DNA from: Sarcomyxa edulis
Taxonomy: Eukaryota; Basidiomycota; Agaricomycetes; Agaricales; Mycenaceae
Reading direction: 5' to 3'
Assembly: GCA_009761415.1 (NCBI GenBank)
Contig: QUOL01000009.1
Span: 1,240,001 to 1,304,000, forward strand
DNA length: 64,000 nt
The notes beneath the pieces were generated by a model that ran no database searches, was not told where the DNA came from, and saw only the letters and a list, made by a program, of their open reading frames with translations. Positions 37,688-48,294 of the stretch are shown one piece after another. The stretch's first letter is position 1; every line of letters starts with the position of its first letter. Both the position numbers and the translations under genes were made by a program.

Positions 37688-40600
37688 TTACCGCTTCAAT
37701 AACCACATACTCCATGCGACTATCACCACCGGAACGATAGAGACCATCTCTCCAAGACCCGCGTATTCCGGTGCAATCACTACCTTCACAAACGCACCAG
37801 CCGCAAACAGAACCGCTACAAAATTATAAACGAACGCCCACAAGAAGTTGACGACAATACGATGGACGGCGCCACGGGAGACATCAAAAATAACGCGAAG
37901 ACTGTGCTCCAAGTTAGCCGTACCGCTTTCTGGATCGAGAATGACAATATCCGCTGCACTCAGCGCTATGTCCGTCCCAGAGCTCAGGGACACGCCAATC
38001 TCTGCTTGTGCAAGTGCAAGACTATCGTTAGTGCCGTCACCGACGAATACTGCGGTAGTGTTGTTATTACTATGATTCTTCTTCATTCCTTTCATACCTA
38101 GTCGTTGTAGGTTACGAACGTGGTCCAGTTTTGTCTGAGGAAGACATTCACCAAAAGCACGGTGAAGTGGAATGCCGAGCCGCGTAGCAACAGCGTTAAC
38201 GACGCCCTGTCCGTCCCCACTGACAATGTACACATCCATTCCCCGATCCTGAAGATATTGTATGGCAGATAAAGCACTCGGTCTGATGGTATCAGATAGA
38301 CCGAAAGAAGCGATGATCTGAGGTCCAGATTTCACAATGAAGCGACTAAGTTCCTCTTTGAATGTGAGATGTTCGCTGCCAACGTCAAGCCATACGGCAT
38401 TGCCTCCCCTGATATGTGCTGATCCATGCTGAGCTTCGACACCTCGGCCAGGGACTTCTTGCACATCATCCAGTTGGACTTCAGAGGCGAGTGGATATGT
38501 GCTGCGCAGATATATCGCAACCGCTTGTGCCACCGGATGATGGCTGGCAGAGACAAGGCCTAGTATCAAACCAGCTGTGTCAGCCGCTTCGCCATCGAGC
38601 TGAGATTCCACAACAGAGAGTCTCCCTGTCGTTAAGGTTCCTGTCTTGTCCAAAACAACTATCCGAGCGTGTTTCGCATACTGAACCGCTTGGACAGACT
38701 GTGAACGAGAACGCATTTGAGCAACAAACTTCTTGAACACCTAACATACTCACCTTGAATAAGACACCTTCTTTTGCGGCCACAGCTGCTGAAATAACTA
38801 CTACCATCGGAACACAGAGAACCAACGCGCACGGGCACGTAATCACAAGCACCGAGATAGCAAAACGAAGAGCGTTAACGCTTGCCGTCCTGGAGTCTTC
38901 ATTCCTGACTTTAACTCCGATGGCGACCCACACGACGAAGACCACGATCGAGAGAATCAATATACAAGGTGCGAGATACCCCGCTATCCTGTCGGCCAAA
39001 TCCTGAACTGGTAGTCTTGAGTCTTGGACATCAAGTAACAGACGTCCTATGTCCGAGACGGTGTTATCGGCCGGAACACGTTCGACCTCCATCTCCAGCA
39101 CTCCATGCAGGTTGAGACTCCCCGTAATCACCTTCGACCCCTCGGTCTTCTCGATGTGGATGCTCTCACCCGTAATAGACGACTCGTCTACTTGACTCGT
39201 CCCTCGCACGACACGCCCATCGGTAGGAACTAATGTATCGGGGTGTATGCGTAGAACGTCACCTTTATGCACGAGTTCGGCAGATATGGTGGTGACAGAT
39301 GTTGTTCCGTCGAGATACTCTACCAGTTCCACAGTGTCTGCCTGTAAAGCACGAACATCATCTAGAGCAGATGTCGCTCGTCTCCTAGCGTAGGCAGAGA
39401 TTAAGCGACCAAGGGTGATAAGCGTTATAAGTAGAGCAGGCGTCTCCAAGAAGGGCTGAGAAAAAGGCCTACCCGCCACTTGCAAGAAGAATGCAATGGC
39501 TGAAAAGAGATATGCTATGGTGGAGCTTAGGACAACAAGGAGATCCATATCAATGAGGCGTTGTAGAAACAGAGATCGGAGAGAAGACGAATAGAGAGGT
39601 GCCGCAATGAATATCTGGAGAAGCGAAGCAAGTGCAAGAGAACAGCCCCCGTAAATATGCGGATTGCCCTTCGGAGGGGATAGAGGTGCCCATGTGAAGA
39701 CAAGAATCGGAATGCACAGACTGGCCGATGCGATAGTGCGAAAAAGGAGGACCCGTATCTCCTTGCCGGCTTGCTCTCCAGCTTTTAGCTTGGGTGTCGG
39801 GAGGAAAGTCCCTCCCCAATGTGAAAATGCTGCGACAACCGATCGAGGTTGAATGATGGAAGAATCGTACGAAATGTCCAAGATGTTGTCAGTACCATTC
39901 AATGAGCGACGAACGCCTATGATTTCTGCGCCCTTGGGCATTTTGACGTTATCCCAAATGACATCATCACTGCCAACGATAATGCGCATTCCCTGAACAC
40001 GTTTCCCTCTCATTTCAGCCTGGACTTCTTCGATAGCTTCACATTTGAATCCAGTGAGCGTTGTGGCTCGTTTAGCGATATCACTCGGAAGAACGATTCC
40101 CTCCGTGTACATCAGACTCGCCTGCGCCGCAAAACTGTTGACCTTCACATCCGTCACGGAGGGTATTGTGAGCAGTGCACGACTGAGCTTCGACGCACAG
40201 GAGGGGCAATCCATGCCAGTCACGGTCATGGCAAGTGCCCGAGCAGCAGAAGCACCTCGTTCTGCATCAGCAGTGTTCCTCACGATCGCAGGGTTTTTCA
40301 CTTGACGGGGAACGGGTGAGGCGTTCGGCTTGGAACTAGCAGACGCTTTGTTTGGGTGTTGGTTGTGAGTAGCTTTATGAGGCAACCTTCCATGCCAATC
40401 GATCAGACAGCAGCATGCAGCTTCGAAGAAACGTCCAAAGGTGGTTTCCATACCGCACCGGCTGTCAATGGAATGGCCCTCCTTGTTATGCTTGTGAGCA
40501 TGTTTATGGGCGTGCTTGTGAGCGTGAGCGTGGGCATGAGCATGAGAATCATGAGGAGACGTCGGGTCCTCGTCGGCTAATCGGCGCCTAATTATACGGC

Positions 40601-41533
40601 GGCGGACAGTGGGTTTGGCAAGGGGTATGTTCCCGGCAGAGCTGTCCCCTGGGATCTGCGTTGCTATATATACAACAGATGAGCGCGGAACGGATCAGGA
40701 GTTCGGGGAAATGAGCTTACCAGAGCGACTCTTCTCAGAGCTGCTGCAGCAATCCCTCGAAGGGGGCTCCGGATTCTCATCAGACTCTGCACCGCAGCAG
40801 CCGTCTTTGCAACTTTCTATCGACGCTAGATCCTTGGTCAAAGAGGTACTGCAACAAACGTCTCCTCCAGAGAGGTCGTCGGAGCAACATTTGTTCTTGT
40901 CTTCCTCAAGATTGGTGCAGCATACTTTCTCTGTATGAAAAAGGCGAAGCTTAATACTGGTCGCAGTGATGTCGTAATGATACGCCTCACCAGTCTCGAT
41001 TCCACTATTCATGCAACATTTGGCACCGTCTACAGGACCGGAGGCGGAGCAGCAATCCTTTCCTTCAGCGCAAGATTCGCTATCGTTTAGATCTTTCGTG
41101 CAGCACGTCTTACCCACTTGATAGGCCTGCAATTTTAGTACTGCCTCATAAACATTTAGAATAAAATCTCACCGATACCGTTGGGCATGCAGCATTCGTC
41201 CTCGCAAGTGGTTGCAACAGCACAGCAGTCATCTTCTTCATCAGAGCAACATTTCTCACCGTCCACGTCAGTGCAGCAAGCGTCTGCAAGACAGATAACG
41301 GGGTCTCAATGGCACTTTCAAGTTTATATATTGATTCGACACTCACCTGCTTTATTTGCTTCACCAGGCATACAGCATTTGCTGGTATCGCGAGCTCTCT
41401 TGCAGCCTCCTTCACCGTCTGGGTCGCATTCTCCTACCCAAATCTGGATTTCCTCCACATTCTCGCTATCCTCTCCCGCACAGCAGCTATCTTTGCATGA
41501 TATTGAGTCGTCGTCCTTTGATTTTTTATCCAT
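37688..41533 (-). CDS. Heavy-metal P1B ATPase with Cys/His-rich N-terminus
   Basis: Exons 41533-41347, 41283-41173, 41140-40721, 40663-38754 and 38698-37688 close in phase (1212 aa). The first ~240 residues are acidic and carry more than a dozen Cys-Cys pairs (KCCMPG, DACCTD, DECCMP, KTCCTK, KDCCSA, KVCCTN, DGCCGAE). Next come an Arg-rich stretch, a His-Ala/His-Lys run and CGMETTFGRFFEAACCCL. A classical metal-binding domain follows (GMDCPSCASKL, ~residue 390). The ATPase core shows SSITGES, CPCALVLC (metal-binding CPC in the membrane), VVLDKTGTLTTG (phosphorylated Asp), ASHHPVAQAV (HP motif) and VGDGTNDSLALAQA. YN in the penultimate helix recalls Cu+ ATPases. The Cys-rich extension recalls yeast Pca1 (Cd exporter), whose N-terminus senses metal. 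Cu or Cd export/detoxification is likely, but the ion is not decided by sequence. Confidence 0.9.
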
Positions 41534-41881
41534 GTTTAGAGAATAAAATCAGAGCTAGAGGAGGGATAAGGGAGGAAGGTGAGAAACACAAAGAACACGA
41601 GAAACGCGTGCATGCCAACACGGCCGTCGGTTATTTAAGGAGGAAGCATGATATCATGTGGAGATCTGCGACCCTATGGAGGACTAGACTCGGAAATCGG
41701 AAAGGACTGTGCGATAGGAATCTTATCTTAGTACTTACCCTTTCTTCGTATCAAGGAGCCGGACTCGACTGCATATAATGACGTTACATACACCTTGTTT
41801 GATTTGTCTTCAGAGTCCATAACCCACTCTCTCCAAGTAATGGACGCGTCTCCTCACCAGCTGACAGTACACAATTGGTGC

Positions 41882-43203
41882 TCATGCTTTGGCTTGGGCC
41901 TCAGCAGCTAGCGCCTTCTTCACCGCATCCAAAACGCTGGCATGGACCGTTTTACCAGCTGCCACGACACCAAAGTTTTCACCCAGGGTTCGGCCTAGAC
42001 CAAAGTTGAGAGGTTCCCCTCTGGAATCGGTGATAATTCCGCCAGCCTCTTCCACGAGAACAGCTCCGGAAGCATGGTCCTGCGGGCAGAGTAAGAGTTA
42101 GACAAAATTAGCACTGGCGTATCTATGTTTTCGACCCGGACCGTTGGCGTGTGTACGTACCCAGATTTTCTCTCGATAGCCAACACCGGTGGGCATACGA
42201 AGATAAGCGCCTCCATCACCTCGTACGAGACTTGCATACTTAGCTTGGCTGTCCATCCGGGTTGGGGAACGAGTGATCCCAAGAATAGAAGATACACGAT
42301 CGTTGAAAGAATGGGAAGAATGAGCTGCTTCTACTGATTCCAAAAAGTTCATGGTTGAAGGCGTGAATGGAGGTATAGCAAGGGTGATTGGATCCGCTCC
42401 GGTAAGCGTTATCTATGTAACATGCGTGGCATGTCAGTTGTCTCATGAATTGCAGAAAGAGCAGGGAATCGAACTTGTTGTGCACCCTGGCCTCGGACAG
42501 CAACGAATATGCATCCTCGTTTTCCGTCAGGTTTCGAAGCGTCTACAGGAAGGTTGGGACATCCGATGACCCCGAGTTGAACGCGAGAGTCCACGATGAG
42601 AGCTAAACATACGGCGTATTGTCCACCACGTAGGAAACCTTTTGTTCCGTCGATTGGGTCCAAAGTCCACATTCCTATAACGCGACGATCAGCTTTCAAC
42701 ACTCCGGAACGATTCAGGAATGTATGAGGATTTACTTCCAGCTGTTCCACCGGGATGATTTCCTCTGTCGATAGCATCTAGCAATTCTTGTGTTGTTTTC
42801 TCCTGTCCAGGTCCGATACCCCACTGCGCATTATCACCGAGCCCTAATTCTTTAGTTAGGGCTTCATTCGCCAACTCCACTATCCGATCTCGAAGTGTAG
42901 CATTAGACGATCCGCGTAGATCGTCAGCATCTTCTTCACCGACGATGGGGTCATCAGGGAATGCTTTCTGAAGCATGGTGTTGACTACAGCTTGTGCCGC
43001 ATAGTCACCCACTAAGCGCATTCTACGTTAGAACTTCACAAATACAAAACTTCGGCAAGAACCATACCGGTTACGGGTGTTTTATCATCCTTCGTCAAAG
43101 TCTCATTCTTGATGAGTTTGTTGAAGACTGAAGAAGTCAGAATACACGCCCTTTGGACTGCTGCTACGGCTAGTTGTCTTTCAGCGGCGAATGCAAGAGA
43201 CAT
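41882..43203 (-). CDS. HAL2: 3'(2'),5'-bisphosphate nucleotidase
   Basis: Five exons (43203-43068, 43011-42736, 42674-42475, 42412-42161, 42079-41882) give 353 aa, normal for the family. The enzyme (HAL2/MET22) removes the 3' phosphate of PAP made in sulfate assimilation and is a Li+/Na+-sensitive salt-tolerance target. Metal-binding motifs of the inositol-monophosphatase fold are clear: VGDYAAQAVV, VGEEDADDL, WTLDPIDGTKGFLRGGQYAV and DHASGAVLVEEAGGIITD. No targeting signal is seen, so it is probably cytosolic. It is divergent from the small membrane-protein gene, sharing a ~300-nt promoter region. Confidence 0.93.
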
Positions 43204-43501
43204 GATGGCGAGAAAACAAATGAAATTTCGAGGAATTTAAAATTATTGACGAAGTCCATCGGGAATAGCCGACGTGATGTTTGGCAGCGCCTTTGAGACC
43301 ACCGCCCATCATGATCACCTCCGTTTCCGGAATACCCACACTGCATTCATTCCTTCCTTGACAGAACTTTATCCTGAACATCCCTTCTCCTGAACTTGTA
43401 CCTTCAACGCCTCAAGTTTCTCTCTTTTCTCAAAAAAATACACGACAGACTCGTATATACCCACCCCGAGATCGCCGCAGCAACTTTCACCAGAAATCAC
43501 T

Positions 43502-44164
43502 ATGGCAAACTGGTACGTCGAGGATCATCATCTCCTTTCGTAAATGTAGCAATCATACAACTTAAAATATAGGCTTGATGTATTCTCATTCGTAGCTGTA
43601 CGTACACCCTAACCTTGGGGCGAAAAAGGCTCACCAATAGCGAAACAGACAGCCGCAGTATGCGCAGGAGTCGTCTATGGTATACTGTATGTTGTGAAGC
43701 AGATATCGCGGGGCGTTGACTCTACGAAAGAGGCGTACGTACTAGCTGTCATTATCCACGCGTTCGAACCTATGGTCTGACTCAGTCTCCTTCATTCCGC
43801 AGCCTTAAAACAAAAGGTCTACACGTTTCGAAGGAGGGCGTCTCTGTGAAGACGACTGGGCGTCTGAACCGAGAAGCCTACGTTGACGCAACGCAGAGGT
43901 ATGTCGGGGTATCCCGTCATGTCCCTTTTTATCTATGTTCTGACTGATATCATCGTCCGGACATACAGAGGACTCATAAAAGCGATGGGCGCGTCTACCT
44001 TTGGACACTCAAAGTCGGGCTCGAATGGCAGTGCTGGATCCCCGAATGCGTCCCCTGTATTGCCGTCAATGCACCGCAATAACTCTTCTGTGTCGACTGG
44101 AAGCGAAGAGAAGAAGAAAACGTCGAGATTCCAGCTGAAGTCAAAGGTTCACGAGGATTTTTGA
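43502..44164 (+). CDS. Small conserved membrane protein of unknown function
   Basis: Five short exons (43502-43512, 43573-43597, 43649-43734, 43803-43898, 43969-44164) close in phase (137 aa). The first exon is only 11 nt. The N-terminus has a hydrophobic segment (WLDVFSFVATAAVCAGVVYG). Then VVKQISRGVDSTKEALKTKG, VKTTGRLNREAYVDATQR and a Ser/Asn-rich, finally basic C-terminus ending in KSKVHEDF follow. It looks like a fungal conserved small protein; I do not know its function. TATATAC lies ~50 nt upstream. Confidence 0.65.
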
Positions 44165-44629
44165 TTTTCCTCTCGGGAGACTGGAAATAGGTTCATCGAC
44201 TGTCGACTGTTTGAATTTGATACCCAAAGTGGTTCTGGTTCTGTGTGTATCTATTTAACTTTTCTCACTCCAAACGGGTCTATGGCTAGCTTTACTTGTA
44301 ATACTGCGTATAAGTACTGTATACAAATTCTATAACCAGTGAACTGGTTTTCGCGATTGAATGTATTCTTCTTCGTCTGGATCTTAGAGCTCTGCATTTC
44401 CGTGAAGACTGTGTCACCAGTACTCACAACGAAGAGCTCGAGGTATTTCAGGTTCGTGTTGCATAAGAGTCGTGGGTACAAGATATAAAATGGATACAAT
44501 CGTAGACTAACGAGGCTTGAGAGCGCTTGCGCATGCGAAGAAAAAACAGCAATAGGCAACCTGGCTATCGAAGAGAAGGAGACATGATAGCCTGAAGCAG
44601 AAATGAAGGAAAGTCGTGGATCGTGAAAT

Positions 44630-46465
44630 TCAATTCTTGTCATGCGGGTATCGGACATTTCTGAGACCACGACGATGTCTTTTGATATCTCGTTTTGGCA
44701 CACGTTTCCTGCAAGATGCAGATGGTGATGCGGCACTGTGTGTGGCGGTGGTCGCCGCGGTACGAGCAGAAGATGACGGTAAAAGTGTTATCGTGGATGA
44801 TGTTGTTGTTTGTGTAGTAAACGAGAGGGATACCGAAGGAATCTCAAGCTGTGAGATTGTCGATGTTGACGCATCCGTAAGATGAGTGGAAGCGGAGGTG
44901 AAAGTGGAAGTGGAAGTAGAGGCAGGCGATACTGGCAGTTGTGCGGATGGTGAGGGGCTTTCGGACTGTGTGGACGCGACGGCAACAGTCGATGTACTGG
45001 AACTGACAGATGGCGCTGAGGAAGTTCCACCAGCAATAGAAGAGCCAGTATCAAATTTGAAGACGGGTGGCCCAGGGAGCACAAAGTCGTTTGCATCGCC
45101 GGAATAGACATTGAACTTAGCAAAGTCACCGTTAGGATCGTATAACCTGTGGGAGCACAGTCAATGGTCGTATTCGGAAGCATAAGATGCACTGAAAGAA
45201 GATGACGAGGAGGAAAGTATGTGAAAAAATAAGACTTACTCAGACGCCTGCACTCCAGCGGGTAACTTCGTACTCCCACCTCCAGAGACATCTATTTGGA
45301 TACACGCGATGTCTGTATATAAGGGGAAAAACGTCAACGGGAGTCAAATCGATGCGGACGGTGCACGCACACAATTGAGGTCCAGTGGTAGCATCGCCGT
45401 CTACTTTAGGGTTGTGCATTGCAGACAGCTATCAGGAGTATTAGGTCTGGAAGCCACGAAGACATTAATGAGTCTCACCTCATGCCGTACGATATATTGA
45501 CCGTCAGCGAGTTCTTGAGGAATCGTTATATCCCATTTCGAACCCGCCTCGACTGATCACGAATATAGATCGGGATTAGAGGGAAATATTTACCATTATA
45601 ATATCAAGACAACGCACCCATACGAGCCATAGCCCATAGACCTTTTCCAGTCGGATAATACTCCTCCGGCTTTGCCTTCATCGTGTTCCGCAGATCATCC
45701 GAGATTGACGATGACGGATCGATGCCAGAGCCCGCAAGTTTGGTCCATCCTGCGGAGGTCGCGTCGAATGAACTGCAGTCACCATTACAAGACGTTATGT
45801 AGTCTTGGATTGGGCCCATCCTGTTTTCCCCATCACAGCAGGATAGCAAGCTTAGCGTCAGAGAGAATTGAGAAGTAGTATCATTTTTTCGGAAAACGTA
45901 CGCGTGTACCCAAGGATCGTAAGCCGTTACCCCACCCGTACCAGATTGACCTAGAAGTTCCCCAGTGGCACCTGCCCAGAACACTTCGAGCGTCCCGCCT
46001 GCACTGACAGGTATAGTGGCTGGGGCGGGAGATGCAGCGGAGCCTTCACATGACATCTTACTGGCAGGTTTTCAATTCTCAGTCAGAAGCACGAGAAGAT
46101 GGGATACATACGTGTTATCGCCAAAGTCAGAGAAAAGCACGTATGATGGGCTTGAAGCTTTGTACATTACTCGGGTGGCGGTCTTCTTGTTGAGAACGTC
46201 GAGAGAATAATATTGCTATCGAACAAAGTGAGCGAAAAAGGGCAAGGTTGAGTGGCAACACATCAGAAAGAGAAATGGAAAAAAAAAAATTAGAGGGCTA
46301 TTTTGATAGGCAGAGTATAAGTTTGAATGAACTCACGTTGGGACCGTTGTTGGTGACACCATTGGCAATGACATGGTGAACTTGACCATGTGCGTTGACA
46401 CATACAGATGTGGCCAGCACTGATATAACTGCGAGGAAACTAGATCTGGAGAACGTGATCGCCAT
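44630..46465 (-). CDS. AA9-family lytic polysaccharide monooxygenase
   Basis: Eight exons (46465-46337, 46215-46112, 46060-45902, 45820-45618, 45552-45479, 45428-45371, 45312-45240, 45146-44630) close in phase (438 aa). A signal peptide (to ...VCVNA) is followed directly by HGQVHHV, so cleavage exposes the N-terminal His of the copper histidine brace. The second brace His lies in WVHAMGPIQDY, formed only after an intron is removed. Other family text: SKWDITIPQELADGQYIVRHE, QLYIACIQIDVSGGGS, LPAGVQ and FVLPGPPVFK. These enzymes oxidatively cleave cellulose or other glucans outside the cell. After the catalytic domain comes a ~120-aa Ser/Thr-rich tail ending in a strongly basic CRKRVPKRDIKRHRRG segment. 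No CBM1 and no GPI signal are seen. Confidence 0.88.
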
Positions 46466-47156
46466 ACTGGCTTGCGATTCGGAATTTGTACTCGGTAAAA
46501 AATGAATGTTGGAACGATTTCGAGTGAGAGTGGGTCAAGAAACTGGGGAGAAGGTGAAAAAAAGAGTCAAAGAGTCAGTGGCCAAGCTCAAGACGCAGAG
46601 CAAGTTTTAAACAGAACAAAGAGCTTGGCACACGTAAGACATCGAAGTTTGAACCACCACGTTCGAAGTCTTCGATGGTGACACCTACATAAGGTTCTGC
46701 GGTATCCGAGGAAACTCTTTGCAGAAAAAAAGGAATTCCGAAGGGGCGATTGGACGTTTCTAAGCACCCTGAAAATGGTATGAGTAACTCTGCTTTCGAA
46801 TCGTTAGTGTGCCAGTGGAACTGCTAAATAGACGGCCAGACGAGATGCATCGAGAAAGGATAGTAGTACCTCTACACAGACTGTCACTCAGATGGAGTCA
46901 GACCCCAAAACATGCAGGAATATTGATGAATTCTACCTCGAAGAACGATCTTCTACTCATCATAGCCAGTGTTTCAAAACGACACTTCCAATATCTCTCC
47001 TCATCGGCGATCCGAACAATTCAAATGGGGCCAACTCGCTTGTATTTCATGGCATATGCAAGGCGACCGAGAGACAAGACTCTGGAAAGAGATGGGGAGC
47101 GTTGCGGATAATGGTGGAGGAAAGAAATACATCCGCCCGGGAACAGCGCAAATCAC
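46466..47156. other. Intergenic region upstream of the LPMO
   Basis: No gene. The first ~300 nt left of 46770 should contain the LPMO promoter; I see no unambiguous TATA box. Confidence 0.4.
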
Positions 47157-48294
47157 CTAGAAACCTTCGTTATTAGCCCAAGTGCCCAAGAGCCGCGTAC
47201 GCAATTCCTCGATACTAGGGCGCTCTTCCGGACGATCTGCGAAGCACCTACGCAGAGCAGCCCAAACAGTGGGAGGTATGCCACCCGGATTCTCGTTATT
47301 CACCTGTCCATTCTTCATCGTGACTAGAAGTTTCGCGACATATCTAATGTCGGGGAAGGGGAACTTCAAAGTATAAATCTGGAGAAATGACAATTAGTGG
47401 CATTGGGCAAAATATCTAGGTAATATTGTACGCTGAACACACCTCCTGTATTGTGCGTCCTAGAGAATAGATGTCGCTCTCCTTCGTCGGCATGGGAATC
47501 TCATTGTCGACGGGGATGAGTTGTTCGCGACTTTTCCAACGCCAAGAATGAGGAATACCTCCATCCAGAGTATGGTGTCGCATGAGGGTATTAAGACAAT
47601 GATCAGCAAGCAATGCACGACCTTCGTCGACAAAGATATTGCTCTGTTTATAACAAGTGATTCAGCTTCGAGGTGAGGGATGATGATCAACAGGAGAGCG
47701 TACACCGCGGATATTACCGTGAATGACACCGTGTTCATGCAGATATTGGACACCGGCAAGTATGTCTAGAATCTGTTGGGTGGCCGATAGTAAATCGTGG
47801 GGGACGATACATTCAATAGCGCTATACAACTGACCCAGTAGTTTCGTTCTTCGGGTGAGACTCGAGTCTGTTTCATATGGACAATAAGATTTCGTCCATC
47901 GTAGTACGGGAGTATGATGGCAGGCAAGGCCTGTCCTGACTTGAAGGTAGAGTTATATGGAATACCGATGTTCGGGTGATTCAGGTGCTTAGACTGGTCA
48001 AGATACTAAATTATAGCGCATTCTGTGAGTATCAGCAATAATGTCTAAATGAAGAGAACATCCCTACACTGTGTAGAGCCTCCCAGAGAGCCTCCAATAG
48101 ACTTGCAGGACGAGATCCAGTCAAGCGAAAGGTCTTGATGACCACAACCTTGATCAAATCCCTGAGTACAAAAACGACAACGAGAAGACTCGAAGCATCC
48201 AAACCTTATTCCCTTCATCTGCGGTCTGTTGACCTAATGAAATGTCAGTATACTCTCCGTGCGCAAATGGGAGATTGAGAGAGGTCATATCCAT
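47157..48294 (-). CDS. Predicted TKL-like pseudokinase
   Basis: The N-terminus MDMTSLNLPFAHGEYTDISL leads to VVVIKTFRLTG (beta-3 Lys kept), LEALWEAL, KHLNHPNIGIP, AIILPYYDGRNLIV and ILDILAGVQYLHEHG. The catalytic loop is VIHGNIRGSNIFV and the magnesium-loop position reads LLADHCLN. The catalytic Asp is therefore replaced by Asn and DFG is lost, while the rest of the C-lobe (ESDIYSLGRTIQEIY ... CFADRPEERPS) is intact. Most exons are clear; the junction after exon 1 (near 48190-48240) was not closed with certainty. It probably acts as a binding or regulatory scaffold rather than an enzyme. It is related to the kinase at 24.5 kb and the one at 62.4 kb. Confidence 0.7.
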
